Source of the DNA: Stutzerimonas stutzeri | GTDB taxonomy: Bacteria > Pseudomonadota > Gammaproteobacteria > Pseudomonadales > Pseudomonadaceae | Length of the DNA stretch: 64,000 bases | Direction of reading: 5' to 3' | Assembly (NCBI GenBank): GCA_002345575.1 | Contig: DDVX01000003.1 | Coordinates: 120,856-184,855 of the forward strand | In this document: positions 54,043 to 62,773 of the stretch, piece after piece | How positions within the stretch are numbered: position 1 is the first letter of the stretch | How the letters are laid out: the number at the start of each line of letters is the position of its first letter | Notes under the pieces: model-generated | Database searches by the model: none | What the model was told of the DNA's origin: nothing | What the model saw: only the letters and a program-made list of their open reading frames with translations | Translations under genes and position numbers: made by a program

Positions 54043-54172
54043 ACGCCAGGTACCGGAGTTGGAGGAGATTATGCCTGATCGCTGCAGCAGGGCCGCCAGC
54101 GCGACCATCGCAGCAGCGAAGAAGCACCAAAGTATTATTCGTGCCGACTCGGGTGCTTCGTACCCTGCAGAC

Positions 54173-55192
54173 ATGATGCCTTTATCGTCGTACCTCGCTG
54201 GCCTTTGCACCCTGTTTACACATGGGGTCCAACGCACCTGCGCCCTGGTTCTGCTGACGTGCCTGTCACCTTTGATCGTGACCTCCGCCGCTGCTGAAGA
54301 GAAGACGGCCTTGCCGGTCCTGACGCTCAGCGCGCTGCAGTTCGGTACCGCGCACTGGGAGCTGGACCATCTTCAACGGCACGGGCTCGATCGGAGCAAC
54401 GGCTTCGAGCTGAAGGTGCGACTGGTGGCGGACCTGCCTGCCTCGCGCCTGGCGGTTTCCAGCGGCAGCGTCGATGGTGCAGTGAGTGACCTGCTCTGGG
54501 CGCAGGCACGCTACGAGGCGGGGACGGCTTATCGCTACGTACCCTTTTCTTCGCAGATCGGGGAAATCCTGGTAGCCGAGGAAAGTGATATCCACACGCT
54601 GGCGGACCTGCGCGGCAAGCGCATTGGCGTGGCGGGCGGGCCGGACGGGCTTGGTTGGATGCTCCTGCAGCAGGCAGCTAGCCGCCAGGGAATCGACCTG
54701 TCCAGCGAAGCGAAGGTGCAGTATGCGGCGCCGCCGCTGTTGGGGCAGGCGTTGCGCCGAGGACAGGCGGATGCGCTGTTGACGTTCTGGCAGTTCTCGG
54801 CACGCATGCGCGGCGAAGGCGGTGTACGTACGGCATTCGCGCTGGAGGATCTGCTGAAGTCGCTGGACCTGGACGCACAACTGCCGGTTCTGGGCTACCT
54901 GTTCGCCGAAACCTGGGCTTCTCGCAATGAGGATCTGCTGGGGCGCTTCCAGCTCGCGCTGCGCCAGACCAAAACCCAGCTGGCGCAAGACCCCGCTCAC
55001 TGGCAGGCCATCCGACCGCTGATGCGTGCCGAAAATGACGGTGTTTTCGAAGCGTTGCGCCAGAGCTTTATTGAAGGTATCCCACCGCCGTTGGATGAAA
55101 CGCGCATCGGTCTTCTGCAGCAATTGCTCAAGCTCGTCGGCGCTGATCCGCAGAAGTTGATGCCAGCTGAATTGTTCCGGGTAGGGCGGTGA
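54173..55192 (+). CDS. ABC transporter substrate-binding protein (NMT1/SsuA-like)
   Basis: A 339-residue periplasmic binding protein with a signal peptide (ALVLLTCLSPLIVTSAAA, cleavage before EEKTALP) and the NMT1/SsuA/TauA-like fold: ALQFGTAHWELDHLQRHGLD, LPASRLAVSSGSVDGAVSDL and LADLRGKRIGVAGGPDGLGW. This class binds sulphonates, nitrate, bicarbonate or thiamine precursors. The start is uncertain between 54173 and 54176. Its stop overlaps the permease start by four bases (GTGA), so the three genes form an operon. Confidence 0.85.
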   Translation: MMPLSSYLAGLCTLFTHGVQRTCALVLLTCLSPLIVTSAAAEEKTALPVLTLSALQFGTAHWELDHLQRHGLDRSNGFELKVRLVADLPASRLAVSSGSVDGAVSDLLWAQARYEAGTAYRYVPFSSQIGEILVAEESDIHTLADLRGKRIGVAGGPDGLGWMLLQQAASRQGIDLSSEAKVQYAAPPLLGQALRRGQADALLTFWQFSARMRGEGGVRTAFALEDLLKSLDLDAQLPVLGYLFAETWASRNEDLLGRFQLALRQTKTQLAQDPAHWQAIRPLMRAENDGVFEALRQSFIEGIPPPLDETRIGLLQQLLKLVGADPQKLMPAELFRVGR

Positions 55193-55950
55193 CCTCCCCA
55201 CGCTGGGCCTGCTGGATCGCGTTGCCCTTGGCCGTAACGCTGTGGGCGGTGGTTGCATTTATTGCACAGACGCCATTGCTGCCGACGCCCCTGGCGGTGC
55301 TGGATAGCTTCTGGCTGGCACTGCAGGGCGGCGAGATGCTGCATCATCTGGGCGTGACTCTGCGGCGGGTGATCTTCGCCTTCGTGCTGGCGATGCTGCT
55401 GGGCGCGCTGCTCGGAGTCTGGATGGGCCGCTCGCGGCTGACCAACGCCTTGCTCGACCCATTGCTGGTGTTGTTCCTCAACCTGCCTGCGCTGGTGACC
55501 ATCATTCTGCTCTATGTCTGGTTCGGCCTGGTGGAAGTGGCGGCGGTGCTGGCGGTGGTGATCAACAAGGTGCCCAACGTCGCGGTAACGCTGCGCGAAG
55601 GCGCGCGTAGCCTTGATCCGCGGCTGGAGCAAATGGCGCAGGTGTACGGCTTCAGCCACCGCCAACGGCTTGTGGACGTCTGGCTTCCGCAACTGTTTCC
55701 CTACCTGATGGCCGCCACCCGAGGCGGGCTGGCGTTGATCTGGAAGATCGTTCTGGTGGTCGAGTTGCTCGGGCGTTCTGACGGCATCGGCTTTCAGCTG
55801 CACATGGCCTTTCAGGTATTCGATGTGGCGAGCATTCTGGCCTACAGCCTGGCCTTTATTGCTGTGGTGCAACTGATCGAACTGGTACTGCTGCAGCCGC
55901 TGGACCGGCGCGCATCAGCTTGGCGCGAAGCAGGTACACCCCATGCTTGA
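55189..55950 (+). CDS. ABC transporter permease (SsuC/TauC family)
   Basis: A 253-residue membrane protein with about six helices and the EAA-like loop (EGARSLDPRLEQMAQVYG, followed by LPQLFPYLMAATRGGLALIW) that docks on the ATPase. It belongs to the BPD-transport type 1 permeases of the sulphonate/nitrate group. It starts with GTG overlapping the binding-protein stop and overlaps the ATPase start by eight bases. Confidence 0.9.
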   Translation: MTSPRWACWIALPLAVTLWAVVAFIAQTPLLPTPLAVLDSFWLALQGGEMLHHLGVTLRRVIFAFVLAMLLGALLGVWMGRSRLTNALLDPLLVLFLNLPALVTIILLYVWFGLVEVAAVLAVVINKVPNVAVTLREGARSLDPRLEQMAQVYGFSHRQRLVDVWLPQLFPYLMAATRGGLALIWKIVLVVELLGRSDGIGFQLHMAFQVFDVASILAYSLAFIAVVQLIELVLLQPLDRRASAWREAGTPHA

Positions 55951-56647
55951 GTTGTGTCTGGACGGAGTAGTCGTCGGCCATCCGGTGATCGGCAGGGTCG
56001 CAGCGACAGTGGCTGAAGGCGATCGTATCTGTCTGCTGGGGCCTTCGGGGATAGGCAAGACCACGCTGCTCAATGCCATCGCCGGGCTCGATCCTCGGCT
56101 GAGTCCGATGGTCTGGGCGCGGGAAGGGCTGCGCATCGGCTACCTGTTTCAGGAGCATCGTCTGTTGCCTTGGCGCACGCTGCGGCAGAACCTGGCACTG
56201 GTGGGAGCGGCGCCGGCAGATATCGAACGGTTGCTGAAACAGGTCGGGCTTGCCGGTGCAGGTGATCGGTTGCCGGATCAGCTATCGCTGGGTATGGCCC
56301 GACGCGCAGCCCTGGCGCGTTGCCTGGCGATCAAGCCGCAGCTGCTATTGCTGGACGAGCCCTTCGCCTCGCTGGACCCGGACCGTGCTGCCGAATTGCG
56401 TGCACTGATTGCCCAGCTGCTCGATGCCCAGCCGCAGATGGCAATGATCTGCGTGACCCACGACGCCCGTGATGCCGACGATCTGGCCAATCGCCTCTGG
56501 TACATGGGTGGCACGCCGGCGACCTTGCAGTGCGATCAGCCGCTGAGCGGTGATGCCAACGCTAGCGCGATCAGCGAACGGCTGCGCCTGGTTATTCATG
56601 AGTCCACTCACCCGGAAAGGCGGCTGGATTTGCGGTCCGTACCGTAG
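55943..56647 (+). CDS. ABC transporter ATP-binding protein
   Basis: A 234-residue ATPase. Walker A is GPSGIGKTT (33-41), the Q-loop is FQEHRLLPWRTLRQN, the signature is LSLGMARRAALAR (LSLGM rather than LSGGQ), and Walker B is LLLLDEPFASLDPD with switch His in VTHDARD. It energises the preceding permease. The signature variant is seen in several importers of this subfamily. Its TAG stop lies in a short inverted repeat (CCGTAGG). Confidence 0.92.
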   Translation: MLELCLDGVVVGHPVIGRVAATVAEGDRICLLGPSGIGKTTLLNAIAGLDPRLSPMVWAREGLRIGYLFQEHRLLPWRTLRQNLALVGAAPADIERLLKQVGLAGAGDRLPDQLSLGMARRAALARCLAIKPQLLLLDEPFASLDPDRAAELRALIAQLLDAQPQMAMICVTHDARDADDLANRLWYMGGTPATLQCDQPLSGDANASAISERLRLVIHESTHPERRLDLRSVP

Positions 56648-56702
56648 GGCTGAACGTGCTCGACCCTTGGCGTGCAGGTAGCCGAGTGAATCCGTCCTAC
56701 GG
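56642..56702. repeat. Inverted-repeat element spanning a stop codon (2)
   Basis: CCGTAGG (56642-56648) and CCTACGG (56696-56702) bound a 61-base element, related by its arms to the one at 53230-53352. The left arm holds the TAG stop of the ATPase gene (56645-56647). The convergent DUF445 gene ends 47 bases beyond the right arm. Confidence 0.55.
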
Positions 56703-56748
56703 TCGAACCGGCGGACTGATTCGCCCGGAAGGGTCGGATTGTTGAATT

Positions 56749-58014
56749 TCAGCCTGTCGCCAACTGCGTCAACGCATGCAGTACCAGGCCGACCAGCCCG
56801 CCAACCAGGGTGCCGTTGATGCGGATGTACTGCAGATCCTTGCCGACGCTCTGTTCCATCTGCTCGACCAGCTCCCGACTTTCCCAGTTCTCTACCCGCT
56901 GCGCGATATAGGCGCCGATCTGCCCACGGTAGCGTTCGAGCATGGCCGGCGCGGCGGCCAGCAGGCGCTCGTTGATCCAGTTACGCATGGCCGTGTCGCT
57001 TGCCAGGGCGTCGCCCAGAGCTTGGGTCAGACGGACGATACGCTGGCCAATCCGTGAATCAGGGCTGGCCAGATCGGCTTTCAGCCACTCGGTCAGTTCA
57101 CTCCAGAGCGACTGGATGTAGGCAGTAGTCGCCGGGTGTTCCAGCAATTGGCCAACGATGCGCTCGACCTCCAGACGATAGCCAGGGTCGTGCCTGAGGC
57201 GTTCGATATAGCCTTCAAGGTGCTCGTCGAAGCGGGTGCGCAAGGCGTGTTGTGGATCGTTGGCAATCTCGGCAATCAATGCCGAAACGCCATCGACGAA
57301 CTTGTTCGCCGACCAGCCGCCTACGGCCTTGCCCAGCCCCAGGTAGCGCAGGGTGCGAACTTCGGCGGTGATGGCATTGGCCACCAGCGCGCGGGTGTCT
57401 TCGTCTTGCAGCAGGGTGTCGAGTCGAGCCAAGCCTTCATCGAGCATGGCCTGGTGCTTGCCCTGGCGAGTAAGTACTTCCAGGATCTGGCCGCAGACCG
57501 GCGCCAGGTCGGCCTTGCGCATGCGCTTGGTCAGGCGGGTCTGGACGAAGCGGCGTACGCGCTCATCCTGCAGCGAATCGGCACCGAAGCGCGCCACGCC
57601 GACCAGTTGCCGACCGACGGCCTCGGCGTTGTCCGGATGACGCAGCCAGTTTGCCAGCCGTCCGCCCAGGTCCAGCGCTTCCAGCTTGCTCAGCACCAGC
57701 GGCGTGGCGAGAAAGTGCGTGGTGATAAAGGTCGACAGGCTCTGGCCAATGCGCGTCTTGCTGCGCGGGATGATCGCCGTATGGGGAATCGGCAGGCCCA
57801 GCGGATGGCGAAACAGTGCGGTGACGGCGAACCAGTCGGCAATGGCGCCAACCATCGCTGCCTCAGCGAAAGAGGCCAGGTAGCCCCAGGCCGGATGGCG
57901 CGGCTCCATGGCGGTAGCCAAAACATAAAGCAGCGCGGCGAGCAGCAGCAGGCACCCAGCGACCCGCTTCATGCGGGTAACCGGGGATGCCTTGGGGTGT
58001 TGCAGCGGATTCAT
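56749..58014 (-). CDS. DUF445 inner-membrane protein (YjiN-like)
   Basis: A 421-residue protein of the DUF445/YjiN family. One helix near the N-terminus (about 15-35) leads to the conserved AMVGAIADWFAVTALFRHPL and GLPIPHTAIIPRSK, a long helical region, and a C-terminal helix (GTLVGGLVGLVLHAL). The function is unknown; the family is proposed to act in the envelope. GGAGG precedes the ATG by seven bases. It lies 30 bases after an acidic hypothetical gene on the same strand, probably an operon. Confidence 0.9.
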   Translation of the reverse strand: MNPLQHPKASPVTRMKRVAGCLLLLAALLYVLATAMEPRHPAWGYLASFAEAAMVGAIADWFAVTALFRHPLGLPIPHTAIIPRSKTRIGQSLSTFITTHFLATPLVLSKLEALDLGGRLANWLRHPDNAEAVGRQLVGVARFGADSLQDERVRRFVQTRLTKRMRKADLAPVCGQILEVLTRQGKHQAMLDEGLARLDTLLQDEDTRALVANAITAEVRTLRYLGLGKAVGGWSANKFVDGVSALIAEIANDPQHALRTRFDEHLEGYIERLRHDPGYRLEVERIVGQLLEHPATTAYIQSLWSELTEWLKADLASPDSRIGQRIVRLTQALGDALASDTAMRNWINERLLAAAPAMLERYRGQIGAYIAQRVENWESRELVEQMEQSVGKDLQYIRINGTLVGGLVGLVLHALTQLATG

Positions 58015-58044
58015 TGGATTCCTCCAGAGGAGGCTTGCAGCGGC

Positions 58045-58437
58045 TTATTCGTCTTCGTCTTCCTCGCGCAACAGCACATAGCTGCCGTCTTCGGTGCGCT
58101 CGCAAACGTAATACATGGCGATGCTGCCGTCCGCTTGGGTGACGGCGGCATAGTCGTCGGCTTCGACAGTGAATTGGTCGCTGGAGTCGGCGCCTGCTTC
58201 GCTGGCGAACAGGGCGGTGAAGAACGCGTCCTCCGGCATGCCGTCGAAATAGTCAGCGCGCTCCTTGGCATCCCACTCAGCTGGTGCCTCGAAGAGGCCG
58301 GTGATGACAACGCGGGCATCACCCATGTCCACTTCTTCGCCGTCCGGGTCAGTTGGGTGGGCGCGGTAGATGGTGCAGCTCAGTGCATCCGGGTGGGCCA
58401 GGATGTCGTCGCGCGAAAAGGATGAGTGTGCAGGCAT
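58045..58437 (-). CDS. Acidic hypothetical protein
   Basis: A 130-residue acidic protein, with a C-terminal run of Glu and Asp (REEDEDE). I do not recognise the family. The ATG at 58437 is preferred because GGAG lies seven bases upstream; the open frame runs to 58512. It is followed by the DUF445 gene after 30 bases. Confidence 0.7.
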   Translation of the reverse strand: MPAHSSFSRDDILAHPDALSCTIYRAHPTDPDGEEVDMGDARVVITGLFEAPAEWDAKERADYFDGMPEDAFFTALFASEAGADSSDQFTVEADDYAAVTQADGSIAMYYVCERTEDGSYVLLREEDEDE

Positions 58438-58757
58438 GGTGCAGCTCCGGTGGCAGATGGGATGGCGGCAGTGTGGTGGAGTCGGCGGGCGCCTGCAATC
58501 GAGAAGATGCATGAGCGGCTCTTTGACAGCCGGTGCGGAGGGAAATCGAGCCGGGCGGCCTGAACCTTGTATCGCTCAGCTCCCCGAATGCGTCAAACCT
58601 TGACTTTAATCAGGGACGGGCCGCTGCGCTGTGGCCGATTCTGTCCTCACGCGGAACCCTGATGCAGGTCCACATTGAAGTACGTGGTGTTCCGGCCTCT
58701 TGTGCGAAATACCAATGCACCTTCGTGTGTTCTCACGAATTGTCTGGAATACACCTC
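58438..58757. other. 320-base intergenic region upstream of chemoreceptor gene
   Basis: This gap separates the divergent hypothetical and chemoreceptor genes and must hold both promoters. The frame of the chemoreceptor is open back to 58533, but the extra residues lack a family resemblance. I see no convincing sigma-28 (FliA) promoter: GCCGATT occurs at 58634, but no matching -35 is at the right distance. Confidence 0.5.
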
Positions 58758-60776
58758 ATGAAAATCGTTTTTTCACCAGCCGAAGGGCTGATGAATCGTT
58801 TGTCCTATCCGAGCAAATTCGGTCTGCTCGGTCTGCTGGCTCTGATTGTCTTTACCATCCTGATCATGACCCTGGCGGGCCAGCTCAACACCACCATCGA
58901 GCGCTCACAGAATGAGCTGATCGCCACCAGCCTGGCGCGTCCGTTATTGAAGACGGTGGAATATACGCAGCAGCATCGTGGCGTTTCGTCGATGCTGCTC
59001 AGCGGCGACACGGCCGTCACGACGCGGCGCAGCGGGCTTGAAACCAAGGTTGACGAAACCCTGCGCCAGCTGGAGCAGGCACTGGCCGCAGACAAGCGCG
59101 AACTACCGCAATGGCGCGCGATCACCAGTGCGTGGAACACCCTCAAGCGTGGCGGACTGAACATGCCCCGGAGCGAGAACTTCGCGGCCCATTCGGCTTT
59201 GATCGAAGATCTGCTGCGTTTTCAGCGCACGCTCTCGGACGCCTACGCCCTGAGCTTCGACCCGGAAGCTGAGACCTTCTATCTGATGACCTCGTCGCTC
59301 AACGACCTGCCAGCCATGCTGGAGCGAGTGGCGCGCCTGCGCGGGCAGGGCTCGGGTGTTCTGGCCCAGGGCGAGATGGATGACGAGCGGCGCATTGCAC
59401 TGATCCTGCTGGCCGAGGAAATTCGCGCCTCGATGGCCGACATGCAGGAGAACCTCGACAAGGTGATTGCACTTCGGCCAGAGCTGGCGGGTGATCTCCG
59501 GCGCGCATTGGCAACTCTGGCTGGCAAGTACCGTGAGGTCAGCGAGGTGGTGGAGCGCATCACCCGACATGATGACCTGCACAGCACGGCATCCAGCGAG
59601 TTCTTTGCCATGGGCACGGCGGTCATCGACATTGGTTATGCGCAGATGTACGAACTGCTGTTGCCTACGCTCGACGCCTTGCTCGGTCAGCGTATTGAGC
59701 ATGCGCAGAAGGTCTTGTACCTGAATATCTCGGCGCTGATTGCCGTCATGACGATGATTGGCTACCTCTCGGTGGGCGCTTATCTGTCCGTGATGAGCAG
59801 CGTTCGCAGCCTGCGCGAGGGCAGTGAACGGCTCGCTTCCGGCGACTTGACCGCACATATCGAACTGGCCGCCCGCGATGAGTTGCGCTTTGTTGCCGGC
59901 AGTTTCAACGACATGGCCGACGCCATGCGCAAACTGATCGGCAGCATCAAGGACAACGCCAACCATGTCGCCGACTCGGCGTGCAATCTGGTGGCCTCTT
60001 CCGGGCAGATCCACGTGGCCTCGCAAAGCCAAAGTGATGCAGCAGGCAGCATGGCGGCGGCAGTCGAGGAAATGACGGTCGGCATCGAACATATCGCCCT
60101 GAATGCCGGCGAGGCGGACAGCCTGGCCAAGCGTTCCGGTGAGCTGTCGCGACAGGGCGGCGAAATTGTCGCCACAGTAGTGGCCGAAATCAGCGAGATC
60201 GCCCGCTCGGTAGAGAGTTCGGCGCGTACCGTTGAAGAACTGGGTGAGCGTTCAGGACAGGTGTCGGCGATTGTCGGCGTGATCGGCGATATCGCTGCCC
60301 AGACCAACCTGCTGGCACTTAATGCGGCCATTGAGGCGGCCCGCGCTGGTGAGCAGGGGCGTGGCTTTGCGGTAGTAGCCGACGAGGTGCGAAAGCTGGC
60401 CGAGCGCACCGCCAATTCAACCCGCGAAATAACCGAGATGGTCAACTCCATCCAGCAGGGCACCTTGGGTGCCGTGGCAAGCATGGAAGAGGGCGTGGCG
60501 CGCGTGCACGAAGGCGTCGAGCGTGCCCGTCATGCCGGCGAGGCTATGGGCGGTATTCGCGATGCGGCCAATCAGGTGCTTTCGACAGTGGCAGAAATTT
60601 CCCACGCGCTGCGCGAACAGAGTACTGCCTCGGCGGAGATCGCCAAGCAGGTAACGATGATTGCCCGCATGGCCGAAGAAAATGGCGAGGCCGTGGGCAG
60701 CAACCACCAGACGGCGAATCGCCTGGGCGAGCTGGCCGATACGCTGTTGCAAAACGTCAGCCGCTTCAAGGCATAA
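58758..60776 (+). CDS. Methyl-accepting chemotaxis protein
   Basis: A 672-residue chemoreceptor. The start MKIVFSPAEGLMNRLSYPSK at 58758 is typical of a Pseudomonas receptor group; a first membrane helix (about 22-45) follows, then a long helical periplasmic domain, a second helix (about 320-345; LNISALIAVMTMIGYLSVGA), HAMP (LREGSERLASGDLTAHI), and the signalling domain with AAQTNLLALNAAIEAARAGE and ADEVRKLAERTANST. The receptor differs in sensor type from the one at 1107-3101: helical rather than Cache. The ligand is unknown. Confidence 0.9.
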   Translation: MKIVFSPAEGLMNRLSYPSKFGLLGLLALIVFTILIMTLAGQLNTTIERSQNELIATSLARPLLKTVEYTQQHRGVSSMLLSGDTAVTTRRSGLETKVDETLRQLEQALAADKRELPQWRAITSAWNTLKRGGLNMPRSENFAAHSALIEDLLRFQRTLSDAYALSFDPEAETFYLMTSSLNDLPAMLERVARLRGQGSGVLAQGEMDDERRIALILLAEEIRASMADMQENLDKVIALRPELAGDLRRALATLAGKYREVSEVVERITRHDDLHSTASSEFFAMGTAVIDIGYAQMYELLLPTLDALLGQRIEHAQKVLYLNISALIAVMTMIGYLSVGAYLSVMSSVRSLREGSERLASGDLTAHIELAARDELRFVAGSFNDMADAMRKLIGSIKDNANHVADSACNLVASSGQIHVASQSQSDAAGSMAAAVEEMTVGIEHIALNAGEADSLAKRSGELSRQGGEIVATVVAEISEIARSVESSARTVEELGERSGQVSAIVGVIGDIAAQTNLLALNAAIEAARAGEQGRGFAVVADEVRKLAERTANSTREITEMVNSIQQGTLGAVASMEEGVARVHEGVERARHAGEAMGGIRDAANQVLSTVAEISHALREQSTASAEIAKQVTMIARMAEENGEAVGSNHQTANRLGELADTLLQNVSRFKA

Positions 60777-60824
60777 TTCGATGCCTGCCCGGAGGGCGCG
60801 CTTTACTGAGCCGCTGGCAGTGGC

Positions 60825-60977
60825 GGTGGATGTAAAAGGCAACATCCACCCTACGGCTGCAACGAAGGCACCGCCGGGATTAGCTCTTGTTGGGTGGATC
60901 ACGCTTCATCGATCCACGGGGTGGCCATCCACCAAGCGGAGCCGTGGCGGATGTCAAAACGCTATCCACTCCACGGT
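60825..60977. repeat. Cluster of short GGTGGAT inverted repeats
   Basis: Three dyads sit in the 211-base gap between convergent genes: GGTGGATGT/ACATCCACC (60825-60833 with 60842-60850), GTGGATC/GATCCAC (60894-60900 with 60911-60917), and CCGTGG/CCACGG arms near 60943 and 60972. The sequence also contains CCCTACGG. This looks like a decayed cluster of the same repeat family as elements 1-3. Confidence 0.55.
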
Positions 60978-60987
60978 ATTAGCAGGT

Positions 60988-61515
60988 TCAACGGTTGCTG
61001 AGGCTGCTCAGCAAAGTCTGGGTATCGGTGGCGCCCATCAGCGTTGCCGCGGCGAGGGGCGTGGCGCCGTTGGCGTCGGCAGCATGTGGGTCCGCGCCTT
61101 GGCTGATCAAATATTCAACGATCTCGGTGCGGTTGAACATGGCCGCCATCATCAGCGCGGTCTTGCCGTCGGGTGAAGCACCTTCGACATCGGCGCCGCG
61201 GTCGACCAGCAGCTTCACCATTTCCAGGTCGCCCTTGAACGCCGCGCCGGCCAGTGGCGTCTGGCCTCGGTTGTTGGTCAGTTGCGGATCTGCACCGTTT
61301 TCCAGCAGTAAGCGCGTGGCGTCGACGTGGCCGTGATAGCTGGCCAGCATCAGCAGGCTGTCGCCGTTGTGATTGCGGATGTTGGCGGGCAGACCCTGGG
61401 CCAGCAGTTCGGCCAGGCGCTGGGTGTTACCGTCGCGGGCGTTAGCGAATACCTGTTCGGCGAAGGCCAGGGTGGCGTCGTCCAGTTCAGGAGCGGGCTT
61501 GGGTTGATCCGTCAT
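60988..61515 (-). CDS. Ankyrin-repeat protein
   Basis: A 175-residue protein made of about four ankyrin repeats (NGDSLLMLASYHGHVDATRL, GQTPLAGAAFKGDLEMVKLL, GKTALMMAAMFNRTEIVEYL and a final one), without a signal peptide, so likely a cytoplasmic protein-binding scaffold. The ATG at 61515 has GAGG nine bases upstream (four-base spacing after GAGGA). The open frame to 61656 is not needed. In P. aeruginosa, by recall, a similar ankyrin gene lies near the FabH2 gene, as here. Confidence 0.9.
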   Translation of the reverse strand: MTDQPKPAPELDDATLAFAEQVFANARDGNTQRLAELLAQGLPANIRNHNGDSLLMLASYHGHVDATRLLLENGADPQLTNNRGQTPLAGAAFKGDLEMVKLLVDRGADVEGASPDGKTALMMAAMFNRTEIVEYLISQGADPHAADANGATPLAAATLMGATDTQTLLSSLSNR

Positions 61516-61667
61516 GCTTTCCTCGCAGCTGTCGGTGGTCCGGCGTCGGACGATGCGGGCATTGTGCCAAACTGCGGCTTGGCTGCCCGCACGGCTGTAT
61601 CTATCTGCGCGATAGATATGCTGAATGTTGTGGCAGTATTGACCGCCTTTCGCCATTGAACGTTGTC

Positions 61668-61889
61668 ATGAAGCCTGAAGATCTGGAATTGCTGGTAACC
61701 CGGACGATGCCTTACGGCAAGTACAAGGGACGGCTGATCGCTGATCTGCCGGGCAACTACCTCAACTGGTTCGCCAGGGCGGGCTTTCCGCCGGGGGAAA
61801 TCGGCCAGTTGCTGGCCCTGATGCAGGAAATCGATCACAACGGCCTGTCGCGGCTGCTCGATCCGCTTAGACGGCGCCACAATCGGTAG
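61668..61889 (+). CDS. DUF3820 family small protein
   Basis: A 73-residue protein with the DUF3820 signature TMPYGKYKGRLIADLPGNYL and NWFARAGFPPGEIGQLLALM. The family has been suggested to have a nuclease-related or nucleic-acid role, but the function is unknown. The ATG at 61668 is preferred over the TTG at 61656. Its TAG stop lies in the left arm of an 18-bp inverted repeat. Confidence 0.85.
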   Translation: MKPEDLELLVTRTMPYGKYKGRLIADLPGNYLNWFARAGFPPGEIGQLLALMQEIDHNGLSRLLDPLRRRHNR

Positions 61890-61951
61890 GGTCGAATTTA
61901 TTCAGCCGGTGTCTTTTGACTGTTCCCAGGTCCGAATAAATTCGTCCCTAC
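61886..61951. repeat. Inverted-repeat element spanning convergent stop codons (3)
   Basis: An 18-bp arm (GTAGGGTCGAATTTATTC, 61886-61903) pairs with 61934-61951 with one mismatch, loop 30 bases. The left arm holds the TAG of the DUF3820 gene (61887-61889); the right arm holds the TAG of the convergent hypothetical gene (61948-61950). It could also act as a bidirectional terminator. Confidence 0.8.
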
Positions 61952-62457
61952 TTGCCTTGCGCGGGCGCGGCGTAGATGCCGACTTCCACGGCCAGCGCCA
62001 TCACACGCTCTACATCACAGCTGTAGACCAGTACCGCTTGCAGCTCGTCGTCCAGCGGTTCGCTGAAATTTACCAGCACATAGCCGCCCTTCTCGGGGTA
62101 GAGCGCGCCGAGCTGAGTCTGAATACGGTTGAGCGCCTTTGCGGGTTCGACCTTTGTCAGTTGCTTGGGCTGCAGCACAAAGCTGACGCTTTCGCCGAAG
62201 GAGGCGCGGATCTGCTCGAACAACGACTGGTAGTCGTCGGCCTGAAACAGCACGGTATCCGGCAGGCTGCCAACAATCATCCATTCGCCAAGCGGGATGG
62301 GAAAGTCATCGTCGTAGTTGATGTCCGGATTGGCCTGCAGAAAACCGGCGGGATCGGCATAGGCCTGGGCAGCCTCGTCGGCGATCCGGGCGATTTCCTC
62401 ATCGCCCATGCAGCCCGAGCTGATAAGGGTGATCAATTCGACGAGCGAGTCTTTCAT
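61948..62457 (-). CDS. Hypothetical protein
   Basis: A 169-residue acidic, cytoplasmic-looking protein without signal peptide or membrane helix; conserved-looking segments are LGEWMIVGSLPDTVLFQADD and the DELQAVLVY strand near the end. It might belong to the DUF6630 group, but I am not certain. AGGAA precedes the ATG by eight bases. The stop codon is inside the 18-bp inverted repeat. Confidence 0.75.
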   Translation of the reverse strand: MKDSLVELITLISSGCMGDEEIARIADEAAQAYADPAGFLQANPDINYDDDFPIPLGEWMIVGSLPDTVLFQADDYQSLFEQIRASFGESVSFVLQPKQLTKVEPAKALNRIQTQLGALYPEKGGYVLVNFSEPLDDELQAVLVYSCDVERVMALAVEVGIYAAPAQGK

Positions 62458-62773
62458 GAAAGGGTTCCTGCACGATGGGTGGGCAAGGATACCTCAAGGC
62501 TCCGGCGAGGGTGGCGGGGCTCTCAAAGGAAGCTATCTTCAGATAGTGGACACGGCGCTCTGATCGCCTCACGTTCAGACCGATGGGTCACGGGAAAATA
62601 ACCAAAAGACTTAATTCGAGTCCCGGAAATTGGCCCAATGTTACGGAATCTTTCGGCTTTTCATGCACAATAGCCGGCAACACATGCGCCAGCCTGTAAG
62701 GCTTGTAGCGGACTTTTCGCAACGCCCGCTGGTGCGCACATTTTGATCAAGCCCCCATTCGAGAGGAACGGCA
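62458..62773. other. 316-base intergenic region, promoter side of FabH2-like gene
   Basis: The gap divides the divergent hypothetical and ketosynthase genes. Apart from a possible -10 (CACAAT near 62665) it shows no clear structure. No small gene is convincing. Confidence 0.4.

Noticed and set aside
57136..58425. 429-codon plus-strand open frame opposite the DUF445 and acidic hypothetical genes
   Set aside because: It spans two well-supported reverse genes with good ribosome sites and has no family resemblance.
58634..58640. GCCGATT as a possible sigma-28 -10 element for the chemoreceptor gene
   Set aside because: No TAAA-like -35 element lies about 15 bases upstream, and it is more than 100 bases from the start codon.
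61668..62457. Convergent DUF3820/hypothetical pair as a toxin-antitoxin module
   Set aside because: The genes are convergent, not an operon, and DUF3820 proteins show no known toxin or antitoxin feature; the adjacency looks like conserved core context.
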